Of a stretch of DNA of 5,280 nucleotides, positions 1 to 4,999 are shown one piece after another. Position 1 is the first letter of the stretch. Every line of letters starts with the position of its first letter. The notes under the pieces were generated by a model. That model was given only the letters and a program-made list of their open reading frames with translations. It was not told the origin of the DNA and did no database searches. The translations under genes were made by a program, and so were the position numbers. Origin of the DNA: Chlorobiaceae bacterium (GTDB lineage: Bacteria > Bacteroidota > Chlorobiia > Chlorobiales > Chlorobiaceae); the NCBI GenBank assembly GCA_013336025.1, contig JAAXUM010000150.1:1-5280 (forward strand), written 5' to 3'.

Positions 1-11
1 AACAAAACCGT

Positions 12-48
12 CCGCCGCTTCCTTCAGAAATCACGGAGGGAGCGGCGG
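12..48 (-). terminator. Hairpin terminator of the leftmost minus-strand operon
   Basis: Bases 12-25 and 35-48 form a GC-rich inverted repeat (ccgccgctt against agcggcgg, one imperfect position in the first 11 pairs) around a 9-base loop. Read on the minus strand, the stem is followed by a T-rich tail (acggttttgtt, bases 11 to 1). It starts 10 bases past the stop codon of the gene ending at 58. On the plus strand no T tract follows, so it should act leftwards only. The T tract is interrupted and runs into the window edge. Confidence 0.65.
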
Positions 49-57
49 GCGATTGAT

Positions 58-366
58 TCAGCAATCAAAAAACCGGATCTGCAGGGTCTCATCGGGCTGT
101 TCGCTGACCGAGTATCTTCCTTTATTGATGATGGAGAGACCTTTTCTGTCACCAGCAGGGATGATGCTTGTTTCAATGGCATCAGCATCATCTTTGGTGC
201 AGCCCTGGTTGAAGAAAAGGTTCAGCACGTTGCCTGTATCTGCAAACTGTAGCAGAAAATCGCTGTGGTTGACAAAAACAAGGTCTTCATACGCGTAGGT
301 TACTTCATGTCCAAGCTCTTCAAGGAGCTGCATAACGGTGCCGAGCGGGCGAATGGTGGTTTCCAT
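58..366 (-). CDS. Conserved-looking hypothetical protein, 102 aa
   Basis: I do not recognise this family and give no function. The protein is 102 residues, soluble, with no signal peptide or membrane segment. It looks like a compact alpha/beta domain: a predicted helix at about 8-19 (TVMQLLEELG), strand-like stretches at 22-33 (VTYAYEDLVFV) and 37-52, and a C-terminus ending FFDC. Cysteines are at 56 and 102. The ATG start is 11 bp downstream of the stop of the ArsC-like gene (378-824) on the same strand, so the two are almost certainly co-transcribed. No Shine-Dalgarno sequence is visible (upstream bases ctaatactgatactt), so translation may be coupled to the gene before it. A hairpin terminator follows the stop. 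That it is a real gene is supported by operon position and terminator; its role is unknown, though partnership with the ArsC-like protein is a reasonable inference. Confidence 0.75.
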   Translation of the reverse strand: METTIRPLGTVMQLLEELGHEVTYAYEDLVFVNHSDFLLQFADTGNVLNLFFNQGCTKDDADAIETSIIPAGDRKGLSIINKGRYSVSEQPDETLQIRFFDC

Positions 367-377
367 AAGTATCAGTA

Positions 378-824
378 TTAGAGTTGGTTACAGGATAGTG
401 TGCCGCTGTTCGCACAGTTATTGAAATCACTCATGATGAACGATTCGACCACCTTTTCAGCACCGGGAACAGGTGCAAGGGTGATGATCGTTCGGAGAAC
501 AGCGGTATCAAAGCCCTGAAGATAGTGATTGCCTGTTTTCAGTAGCGGGCGACGGATAAGAATCGGGTTTTTTACCATGGCTTCCAACGCATCCTCTCTG
601 TTGAACAGATCCGGTGAGATGGTTCCGGTTTTCACTGCCGGTGCAGCAGGATTAAAGCATGCGCTGACAGGGTTTTCTCCAAGATAGAGACTGAGCTCCT
701 CTTTGCTCCACGGGTATTCAAGAATGTTTATCGCCTCAACGGTATGGCCTGAAAGTTCAAGCCAGGCTTTCTGGCGGGTGTTGTTCTGACAGCCCGGTTT
801 TTCAAAAAAAAGAATTGATGCCAT
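378..824 (-). CDS. ArsC/Spx-fold nitrogenase-associated-type protein
   Basis: The protein resembles the 'nitrogenase-associated protein' branch of the ArsC/Spx thioredoxin-like family, often found near nif genes in other bacteria and of unproven biochemical role. Evidence is the N-terminal strand and active-site loop (ILFFEKPGCQNNTRQ, residues 4-18, Cys12 at the ArsC catalytic position), the segment EYPWSKEELSLYLG (36-49), and the family motif NPILIRRPLL (86-95) with the conserved Arg-Arg-Pro. The usual arsenate reductase name would be unsafe, because this branch is not known to reduce arsenate. The tail carries two further cysteines (137 and 145), with Cys56 in the middle. I chose ATG 824, giving 148 residues, because homology begins at MASILFF. 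An upstream in-frame TTG at 863 would add 13 residues unlike the family. No strong ribosome site precedes either start. A weak -10-like TATATT lies at 868-863. It is first in an operon with the 102-aa gene 11 bp downstream. Confidence 0.82.
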   Translation of the reverse strand: MASILFFEKPGCQNNTRQKAWLELSGHTVEAINILEYPWSKEELSLYLGENPVSACFNPAAPAVKTGTISPDLFNREDALEAMVKNPILIRRPLLKTGNHYLQGFDTAVLRTIITLAPVPGAEKVVESFIMSDFNNCANSGTLSCNQL

Positions 825-883
825 GGTTGAACAGTAAAACCTGATTTTGTTATCGCCTTTCAAATATAAGGTATGTATTTGTT

Positions 884-911
884 TTGAAATAAAAAAATAA
901 GTATATATTAT
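884..911 (+). promoter_or_regulatory. Probable sigma-70-type promoter for the 85-aa gene
   Basis: TTGAAA at 884-889 (5 of 6 to TTGACA) and TATTAT at 906-911 (5 of 6 to TATAAT) are separated by 16 bp. Transcription would start near 918, giving a leader of about 58 bases. The predicted start lies inside the inverted repeat at 911-940, where a bound protein would block initiation. The region is so AT-rich that chance matches are expected; an alternative -10 is TATATT at 904-909. Confidence 0.45.
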
Positions 912-940
912 TCAATATCATTAAATATTAAGATATTGAA
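911..940. promoter_or_regulatory. 9-bp perfect inverted repeat, possible operator
   Basis: TTCAATATC (911-919) and GATATTGAA (932-940) are exact reverse complements separated by 12 bp, so the half-site centres are 21 bp apart, about two turns of the helix. A second, overlapping repeat pairs AAATATT (923-929) with AATATTT (941-947). The site lies between the divergent ArsC-like gene and the 85-aa gene and overlaps the predicted plus-strand start point. It could bind a dimeric regulator or form a weak leader hairpin. I do not recognise the half-site as that of a named regulator. Confidence 0.4.
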
Positions 941-975
941 AATATTTCTGTTAATTATTTAACTAAGGGATATTT

Positions 976-1233
976 ATGGCTGAAGGCAGTTTGCAGGCAT
1001 GGGAAAAGGTTCTTGAGTACTCATCGGTTCCTCTGCATGGAACCATGTCAAGAAAAATAAGAAAAGGGGTAAAGCTGCAGATCAATGAAGGGAAGATCTA
1101 TGAGGATGCTGTGCTTTTTATCAGCGATCTTTTTTTGCGGGTTACCGAAGATGGCAAGGATGGTGTTGCTGTCAATACCTATTACGATATGAAAGCAGTT
1201 TCAAGTATTCGTACCTACAGCAGCAAGGAGTGA
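976..1233 (+). CDS. Small hypothetical protein, 85 aa
   Basis: The family is not recognised. The protein is soluble, with no signal peptide, membrane segment or cysteine. A helical start (about 4-14) is followed by a basic patch (SRKIRKGVK, 25-33) and a run of alternating strand-like segments (VKLQI, DAVLFISDLFLRVTE, GVAVNTYYDM, SSIRTY). That pattern is compatible with a small beta-barrel such as an Sm-like or PilZ-size fold, but this is only inference from the pattern. The ATG at 976 is supported by the only good Shine-Dalgarno sequence in the window (aaggga, 965-970, 5 bases away). A candidate promoter and an inverted repeat lie upstream, and a strong terminator follows 34 bases after the stop, so it appears to be a single-gene transcript. 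Confidence 0.8.
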   Translation: MAEGSLQAWEKVLEYSSVPLHGTMSRKIRKGVKLQINEGKIYEDAVLFISDLFLRVTEDGKDGVAVNTYYDMKAVSSIRTYSSKE

Positions 1234-1267
1234 GTCAGCGGTTGGTATAAGGTTGAGTGCCGGGTTG

Positions 1268-1312
1268 AGAGCCCCGGATTTCTGTTTACTGAAATCCGGG
1301 GCTCTTTTTTTT
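1268..1312 (+). terminator. Strong rho-independent terminator
   Basis: A perfect 15-bp stem (1268-1282 pairing with 1291-1305, core gccccggattt) encloses an 8-base loop (tgtttact) and runs straight into a T tract ending at 1312. It closes the 85-aa gene. The convergent transporter gene stops at 1324, so its transcript also crosses this hairpin, but on the minus strand the stem is followed by ctcaacccgg and not T's. It should therefore work well only rightwards. Confidence 0.93.
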
Positions 1313-1323
1313 GAGGGCACCGC

Positions 1324-3030
1324 TCATTTATTGTCGCGCTGAACGGAGGGGGTGGCATTCGGATTTCTTCCCTCTTTCGGCAGACCGAGAAGATCGCGTG
1401 CGCGGTCAAGAGCATCATCAATGTGACCGAAAATGTTCTCTTCCCCTATATCATCGTAAAGACCGTACTGCTGCATGGCAAAGAGCGGTTGAGCATGAAC
1501 TCCGGACAGGATCAGCTTTGTTCCTGATTTGTTGCAGTCGGTGAGCAGCTCTTTCATCATATTCAGGCCTGTTGCGTCGATAGAGAGAACGTTACGCATT
1601 CTGATAATGCGGATTTTCGGCGATTTTTCAACGATGTGCATCGCATCCCTGAATTTTGACGCGGCACCAAAGAAAAACGGGCCGTTGAATTCAAACACCT
1701 CAACGCTTTGGGGTACTTTTCTGGTGACGATGGTGTTCGGATCGTCCTCTTCATCGCGGTCTTTCAGTTCCTTCGTTATGACACCGACATTGGAGAGTTC
1801 CGCCATTCGCTGCATAAAGAGAATGACGGCAAGCAGCATGCCGATCTCGATGGCAATGGTGAGATCAAACACTACCGTGAGCGTGAATGTCGTGAGCAGT
1901 ACAATAACGTCGCTGCGGGGACTTTTCAGAAGCTGACGGAAGACGCGGTGTTCGCTCATGTTCCAGGCGACGACAATAAGAATTGCCGCAAGGGCGGGCA
2001 TGGGAATCAGCTTGGCCCATGAGCCGAAGAGCAGCATGATGAGCAGGAGTGTTATGGCATGCACGATGCCTGCAATCGGTGTTCTTCCGCCGTTTTTAAC
2101 ATTGGTTGCCGTACGCGCCAGTGCACCGGTTACCGGAATGCCTCCGAAGATCGGTGATACAATATTGGCAACGCCCTGGGCCACAAGTTCCATGTTTGAT
2201 TTGTGACGGCTTCCAATCATGCCGTCTGAGACGACGGCGGAAAGGAGCGCTTCAATGGCTCCAAGCAGGGCAATCGTTGTTGCCGGCATAATGAGCTGAC
2301 GGATGGTTGCAAAATCAAGAGTGGGGAATGATGGTGTTGGAAAGGTTGACGGGATGCTTCCGAAGCGGCTTTCAATGGTTTCGACGTTGAGGTGAAACTG
2401 CTGAACGATCAGTGTTGTCAGGATTATGGCAAAGAGTGATCCTGGAATTTTGCGCAGGACTTTTGGCCAGAAGATAATACAGCAGAGCGCAAGTGAACCG
2501 ATAAACAGGGACTGCGGGTTTAGTGTGGAGATGTTCCGGGCGTATGCGCTCCATTTACCGATAAATTCCGCTGGAACGGTTTCAATCTGAAGGCCGAAGA
2601 AATCCTTGATCTGGGTTGAAAAAATAATAACGGCAATACCACTGGTAAAACCCACAATGACCGGGTAGGGGATGAACTTGATCAGTGATCCGAACTGGGC
2701 AAAACCCATGATGATAAGGATGACTCCTGCCATCATGGTTGCAATCATGAGTCCGTTGATTCCGTACTGCTGAACGATGCCGTAGAGGATAACGATAAAT
2801 GCACCTGTCGGTCCCCCGATCTGAACGCGGCTTCCTCCGAGAAGCGATACAAGAAAACCACCGATAATCGCAGTAATCAGTCCTTTTTCAGGTGAAACAC
2901 CCGAGGCGATGGCGAATGCAATGGCAAGCGGAAGAGCGACAATACCGACAAGGATACCCGAAACGACATCTTTTGAAAGCTGGGCGGGAGTTAATTCAGA
3001 TAGAACAGTAAAAAGTTTTGGTTTGAACAT
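1324..3030 (-). CDS. SulP/SLC26-family anion transporter with STAS domain (DauA-like)
   Basis: This is an inner-membrane secondary transporter of the SulP family, 568 residues, the usual full length. The N-terminal part (about 20-410) is a hydrophobic multi-span domain with family motifs: [11 protein letters not shown] (72-82), [13 protein letters not shown] (120-132), IKDFFGLQ (141-148), [17 protein letters not shown] (255-271) and VAWNMSEH (354-361). A charged linker (419-438, rich in Asp, Glu and Lys) leads to a cytoplasmic STAS domain (about 440-548) with [10 protein letters not shown] (483-492) at the position matching the anti-sigma-factor-antagonist phospho-loop. From memory the motifs follow E. 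coli DauA (YchM) closely, a C4-dicarboxylate carrier, but SulP members also move sulfate or bicarbonate, so the substrate is undecided. I chose ATG 3030 ([10 protein letters not shown]); an in-frame TTG at 3045 would add only five residues. There is no clear ribosome site (tgctgaagtcaacc precedes the ATG). It stands alone, with a candidate promoter at 3118-3090. Confidence 0.93.
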   Translation of the reverse strand: MFKPKLFTVLSELTPAQLSKDVVSGILVGIVALPLAIAFAIASGVSPEKGLITAIIGGFLVSLLGGSRVQIGGPTGAFIVILYGIVQQYGINGLMIATMMAGVILIIMGFAQFGSLIKFIPYPVIVGFTSGIAVIIFSTQIKDFFGLQIETVPAEFIGKWSAYARNISTLNPQSLFIGSLALCCIIFWPKVLRKIPGSLFAIILTTLIVQQFHLNVETIESRFGSIPSTFPTPSFPTLDFATIRQLIMPATTIALLGAIEALLSAVVSDGMIGSRHKSNMELVAQGVANIVSPIFGGIPVTGALARTATNVKNGGRTPIAGIVHAITLLLIMLLFGSWAKLIPMPALAAILIVVAWNMSEHRVFRQLLKSPRSDVIVLLTTFTLTVVFDLTIAIEIGMLLAVILFMQRMAELSNVGVITKELKDRDEEDDPNTIVTRKVPQSVEVFEFNGPFFFGAASKFRDAMHIVEKSPKIRIIRMRNVLSIDATGLNMMKELLTDCNKSGTKLILSGVHAQPLFAMQQYGLYDDIGEENIFGHIDDALDRARDLLGLPKEGRNPNATPSVQRDNK

Positions 3031-3089
3031 GGTTGACTTCAGCAACAGGCTGTGAATGAACAGGTTTGTTTAATAAAGAGTTGGTTTTC

Positions 3090-3118
3090 TATATAACCAT
3101 TTCACGCTTTTTAATCAA
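3090..3118 (-). promoter_or_regulatory. Candidate promoter of the SulP transporter gene
   Basis: On the minus strand TTGATT (3118-3113) and TATATA (3095-3090) are 17 bp apart, each matching 4 of 6 consensus bases. Transcription would begin near 3083, leaving a leader of about 53 bases before ATG 3030. The same bases read on the plus strand contain TATAAC (3092-3097), so a weak divergent promoter towards the small ORF is conceivable. Confidence 0.35.
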
Positions 3119-3167
3119 CACTGCCGGTAGTTCATAAAAAAAAGGTTTATGGTAAAGATGGATTTTT

Positions 3168-3299
3168 ATGAAATGGGCTCGAGATCCGGAAGCCCCTGAG
3201 CCAGAGATCTTGCGCCGGAAAGCGATGAGCGTTAAGCAGACGGGTGAAAAGGGGAGCATCAACGTGACCCTTTCTTTTCTCAATTATTGTTCGTATTGA
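3168..3299 (+). CDS. Possible small protein gene, 43 codons (uncertain)
   Basis: ATG 3168 opens a 43-codon frame ending at TGA 3297-3299. The product would begin MKWARDPEAPEPEILRRKAM and end SFLNYCSY, charged at first and then hydrophobic. The family is not recognised. In favour: it occupies the GC-richer island, about two thirds of its first 33 codons end in G or C, it is the only plus-strand frame open through the island, GATGGA lies 5 bases before the ATG, and a hairpin plus T8 follows immediately. Against: the ribosome site and promoter are weak, the length is close to what chance allows, and the stop lies inside the terminator stem, which is unusual for a coding gene. The minus-strand frame is also open across the island. 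It may instead be a small RNA, a dispersed repeat copy or the decayed end of a longer gene. Confidence 0.3.
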   Translation: MKWARDPEAPEPEILRRKAMSVKQTGEKGSINVTLSFLNYCSY

Positions 3300-3308
3300 G
3301 TTTTTTTT
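3279..3308 (+). terminator. Weak hairpin plus T8, possible terminator
   Basis: CTCAAT (3279-3284) and ATTGAG (3295-3300) form a 6-bp stem with a 10-base loop, directly followed by eight T's (3301-3308). The arrangement is that of an intrinsic terminator on the plus strand, but the stem is short and has only two GC pairs. On the minus strand no T tract follows. It would end a transcript covering the island at 3168-3299 and separate it from the UPF0149 gene. Confidence 0.35.
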
Positions 3309-3409
3309 AAAGTGAGGAACATATTTTGGGTGTAACAGGAGATCGGTTTTTATAAATTAAAAAAACAGGGAAGCTCTTTTTTTTATCATTTTTCCGGACT
3401 TTCTGATCT

Positions 3410-4006
3410 ATGAACCAATCTGATCTTTTACTGACACCACTTTCCATTGAAGAGTTTGATGAGCTGGAAAGTTTTCTCGTCTCTGAATCGACGCCGGAAA
3501 ACTGCTTCTCTTCGATTGAAATGCTTGACGGGTATATGACCGCACTGGTTGTAGGCCCTGAAATGCCTTCTGTTGACGTCTGGATGTCGAATATCTGGGA
3601 TCAGGAAACGAGTTCTGAGCCTGTATTTTCTTCCGAAACGGAAGAGAGGATGATAAAAGAGTATCTTGTTCGTCATATGAACACCATAGCTTTGCAATTC
3701 CAGGCTGATCCTGATGAATATCTGCCGATTCATGAAAAATTCAGCTACCCTGACGAACAGCAGACAGAGGTTGCCGTTGAAGAGTGGGCAATCGGGTTTA
3801 CGATGGGTATGGAACTTGAATATGAAGTATGGGAGCCTTTTTTTGTTGATGAAGAGACCTCTGCACTGATATTGCCGATGTTTATTCTCGGTAAAATAAG
3901 TGACGATTACGATGTCCTGTCAGAGGATGAGACGAACCAGTTGATCGAGATGTTGCCTGACATTGTCGTCAAACTGTACTATTACTGGAATGAGAATACC
4001 CGGTAA
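3410..4006 (+). CDS. UPF0149 / YecA-YgfB family protein
   Basis: A 198-residue all-alpha-type protein of the UPF0149 (YecA/YgfB) family, whose members are poorly characterised. The diagnostic blocks are LTPLSIEEFDELESFL (8-23), LDGYMTALVVGPEMPS (39-54), the segment EYLVRHMNTIALQF (84-97), and EEWAIGFTMGMELE (124-137) followed by VWEPFF (140-145). Many YecA proteins end in a SecA-like cysteine-rich zinc motif; this one does not, and Cys32 is its only cysteine, so it is the short form. It is strikingly acidic: 44 Asp/Glu against 7 Lys/Arg by hand count. ATG 3410 is the natural start because homology begins within ten residues, but no Shine-Dalgarno sequence precedes it (ggactttctgatct). The next plus-strand gene starts 83 bases after its stop and no convincing terminator lies between, so co-transcription is possible. 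Confidence 0.85.
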   Translation: MNQSDLLLTPLSIEEFDELESFLVSESTPENCFSSIEMLDGYMTALVVGPEMPSVDVWMSNIWDQETSSEPVFSSETEERMIKEYLVRHMNTIALQFQADPDEYLPIHEKFSYPDEQQTEVAVEEWAIGFTMGMELEYEVWEPFFVDEETSALILPMFILGKISDDYDVLSEDETNQLIEMLPDIVVKLYYYWNENTR

Positions 4007-4089
4007 TTAACTGACAGGAATGGTTTTTTGATTCTCCCGGGCAGAAATGCTCTGTTTCAGGTTTTTTTCAGCTCAATGCTCCTTGAATC

Positions 4090-4890
4090 GTGAAAACACC
4101 CTACACCAGTAATACCCTGAAGGATTTTCTTCTCTCCCAGCCCCTGACGGTGGATGTTGAGATTGATGATGAGGCGTGCGGGTGTTTTCCTGTTAAATGC
4201 ATCGAATTTGAAGCGACGGTGCTTTACCTGGGGATACACGATTTTTCAAGACTCTCCCTTGATCTGTCGCCTTCCGAAATGCTCATCTATCTGAACATGT
4301 TTCTTCTCTGGATTGAGGAGTCTCTGGAGAGCGGGAACTTCTGTATTATTGAGAAGTTTCTTGACAATGCGGTTCTTCTGCTTTTTTCAAAGCGATTCGG
4401 TTCAGAAGACCCTTTTCTTGACGCGCTTCGCATTGCTCGATGGCTTGGAGAGCAGGATACCCTGCTGTTTCGTCCTGATACCGGTATTGCAAGCGGTACG
4501 GTTGCTGCCGGGTTTGCCGGTACTGCGCGAGCTTTTACAGCATCGGTTTTCGGACGTCCGGTAATTCTTGCGGCAGGTTGCGCAAAAATGAAACCCGGAG
4601 GCGATCTTGCATCGTGCATTACCTTTCCGGCAGAGGAGTGGGGTGTGCGTTCGCTCGACGAGGTGTTTCCGGCTTTTGATGTTCAGCATCCTGACAAAGG
4701 CAGGGTCAAGCAGCCCTCCACATGGAATCTTGGTGCAGTAAGAACGGTCGCTTTTCCTGGTTTAGGTACGACGGCTTTGCGTGATGTTGCCAATTTTATC
4801 CACTGGATGCCAAAAGTTTCTGCAGATAAAAAAGCCAGGGAGTGGTTGGCAACTATCAAAGCGAAAGGTTATTTTAAAAATAATAGTTAG
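4090..4890 (+). CDS. Degenerate class III nucleotidyl cyclase-domain protein
   Basis: A 266-residue soluble protein whose centre (about 42-170) aligns by eye with the adenylate/guanylate cyclase homology domain: ATVLYLGIHDFSRLS (42-56) for the first metal-site strand, EKFLDNAVLLLF (88-99) for the DKFIGDAVMAVF block, GIASGTVAAGFAG (132-144) for the GxHxGxVxxGxxG block, and FGRPVILAAGCAK (154-166) for the IGDTVNLAARLE block. The catalytic residues are gone: the two metal aspartates correspond to Gly48 and Asn93, and the transition-state Asn and Arg to Ile159 and Gly163. Cyclase activity is therefore unlikely, and a regulatory or scaffold role is inferred. The N-terminal 40 and C-terminal 95 residues match nothing I know; there is no membrane segment. 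The start is GTG 4090: an in-frame TGA at 4084 excludes anything upstream, and the next Met lies inside the domain. A five-codon ORF (ATG 4076) ends in a GTGA overlap with this start. No Shine-Dalgarno sequence is visible. Confidence 0.8.
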   Translation: MKTPYTSNTLKDFLLSQPLTVDVEIDDEACGCFPVKCIEFEATVLYLGIHDFSRLSLDLSPSEMLIYLNMFLLWIEESLESGNFCIIEKFLDNAVLLLFSKRFGSEDPFLDALRIARWLGEQDTLLFRPDTGIASGTVAAGFAGTARAFTASVFGRPVILAAGCAKMKPGGDLASCITFPAEEWGVRSLDEVFPAFDVQHPDKGRVKQPSTWNLGAVRTVAFPGLGTTALRDVANFIHWMPKVSADKKAREWLATIKAKGYFKNNS

Positions 4891-4905
4891 CGTCGCCAGC
4901 TCCGT

Positions 4906-4934
4906 TTGGATTTATTGCAGGTCATTGCTACTAT
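4906..4934 (+). promoter_or_regulatory. Candidate promoter of the rubrerythrin gene
   Basis: TTGGAT (4906-4911) and TACTAT (4929-4934) are separated by 17 bp, each matching 4 of 6 consensus bases. Transcription would begin near 4941, with a leader of about 59 bases. TGATAAG (4941-4947) and TGATAAA (4970-4976) form a loose direct repeat in the leader. No convincing PerR or Fur box is seen. No clear terminator separates it from the cyclase-like gene ending at 4890. Confidence 0.35.
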
Positions 4935-4999
4935 TTTTACTGATAAGTTTAATTGTCCATCATCATTTTTGATAAATCCGGAAACAAGAGAAAACCAAT

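Larger units (their letters stand above)
3046..3409. other. 364-bp divergent intergenic region
   Basis: This gap separates the divergently read transporter and UPF0149 genes. It holds, left to right: the candidate transporter promoter (3090-3118), an A8 run (3136-3143), a GC-richer island of about 105 bp (about 57 percent GC by hand count, in clearly AT-rich surroundings) carrying a 43-codon plus-strand ORF, a short hairpin with eight T's (3279-3308), and an AT-rich stretch with A7 (3359-3365) and T8 (3377-3384) runs before the start at 3410. A poor promoter match for the 3410 gene is TTGGGT (3326-3331) with TATAAA (3351-3356), spacing 19. I looked for common riboswitch signatures by eye and saw none. 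Confidence 0.6.

Noticed and set aside
825..863. TTG start at 863 for the ArsC-like gene
   Set aside because: The extra 13 residues do not fit the family, whose homology starts at the ATG at 824. A -10-like element at 863-868 would put the transcript start downstream of this TTG.
1529..2291. Several plus-strand ORFs of 60-135 codons inside the transporter gene
   Set aside because: They are antisense to the strongly supported SulP/STAS gene, with no ribosome sites, recognisable domains or promoters.
3031..3045. TTG start at 3045 for the transporter
   Set aside because: ATG 3030 lies five codons further in and gives the typical SulP N-terminus; nothing supports the longer form.
3089..3283. 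64-codon minus-strand ORF upstream of the transporter gene
   Set aside because: It runs through AT-rich DNA and the candidate transporter promoter, its product looks like random hydrophobic and basic sequence, and it is antisense to the better-looking 3168 frame.
3140..3300. Riboswitch or known structured leader RNA
   Set aside because: I compared the GC-richer island by eye with SAM, TPP, cobalamin, glycine, fluoride and c-di-GMP riboswitch cores and found no match. It also ends in its own terminator-like hairpin about 100 bases before the next gene.
3359..3384. A7 and T8 runs in the leader of the UPF0149 gene as a terminator or hairpin
   Set aside because: Only A-T pairs could form, around a 11-base loop with no GC stem, so no stable structure is expected.
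4007..4089. Terminator between the UPF0149 and cyclase-like genes
   Set aside because: There are T-rich runs (for example 4061-4067), but the nearest stems are only 3-4 bp, too weak to call.
4287..4689. Overlapping ORFs in other frames of the cyclase-like gene
   Set aside because: They are shadow frames of the 4090-4890 gene, with no start signals or recognisable domains.
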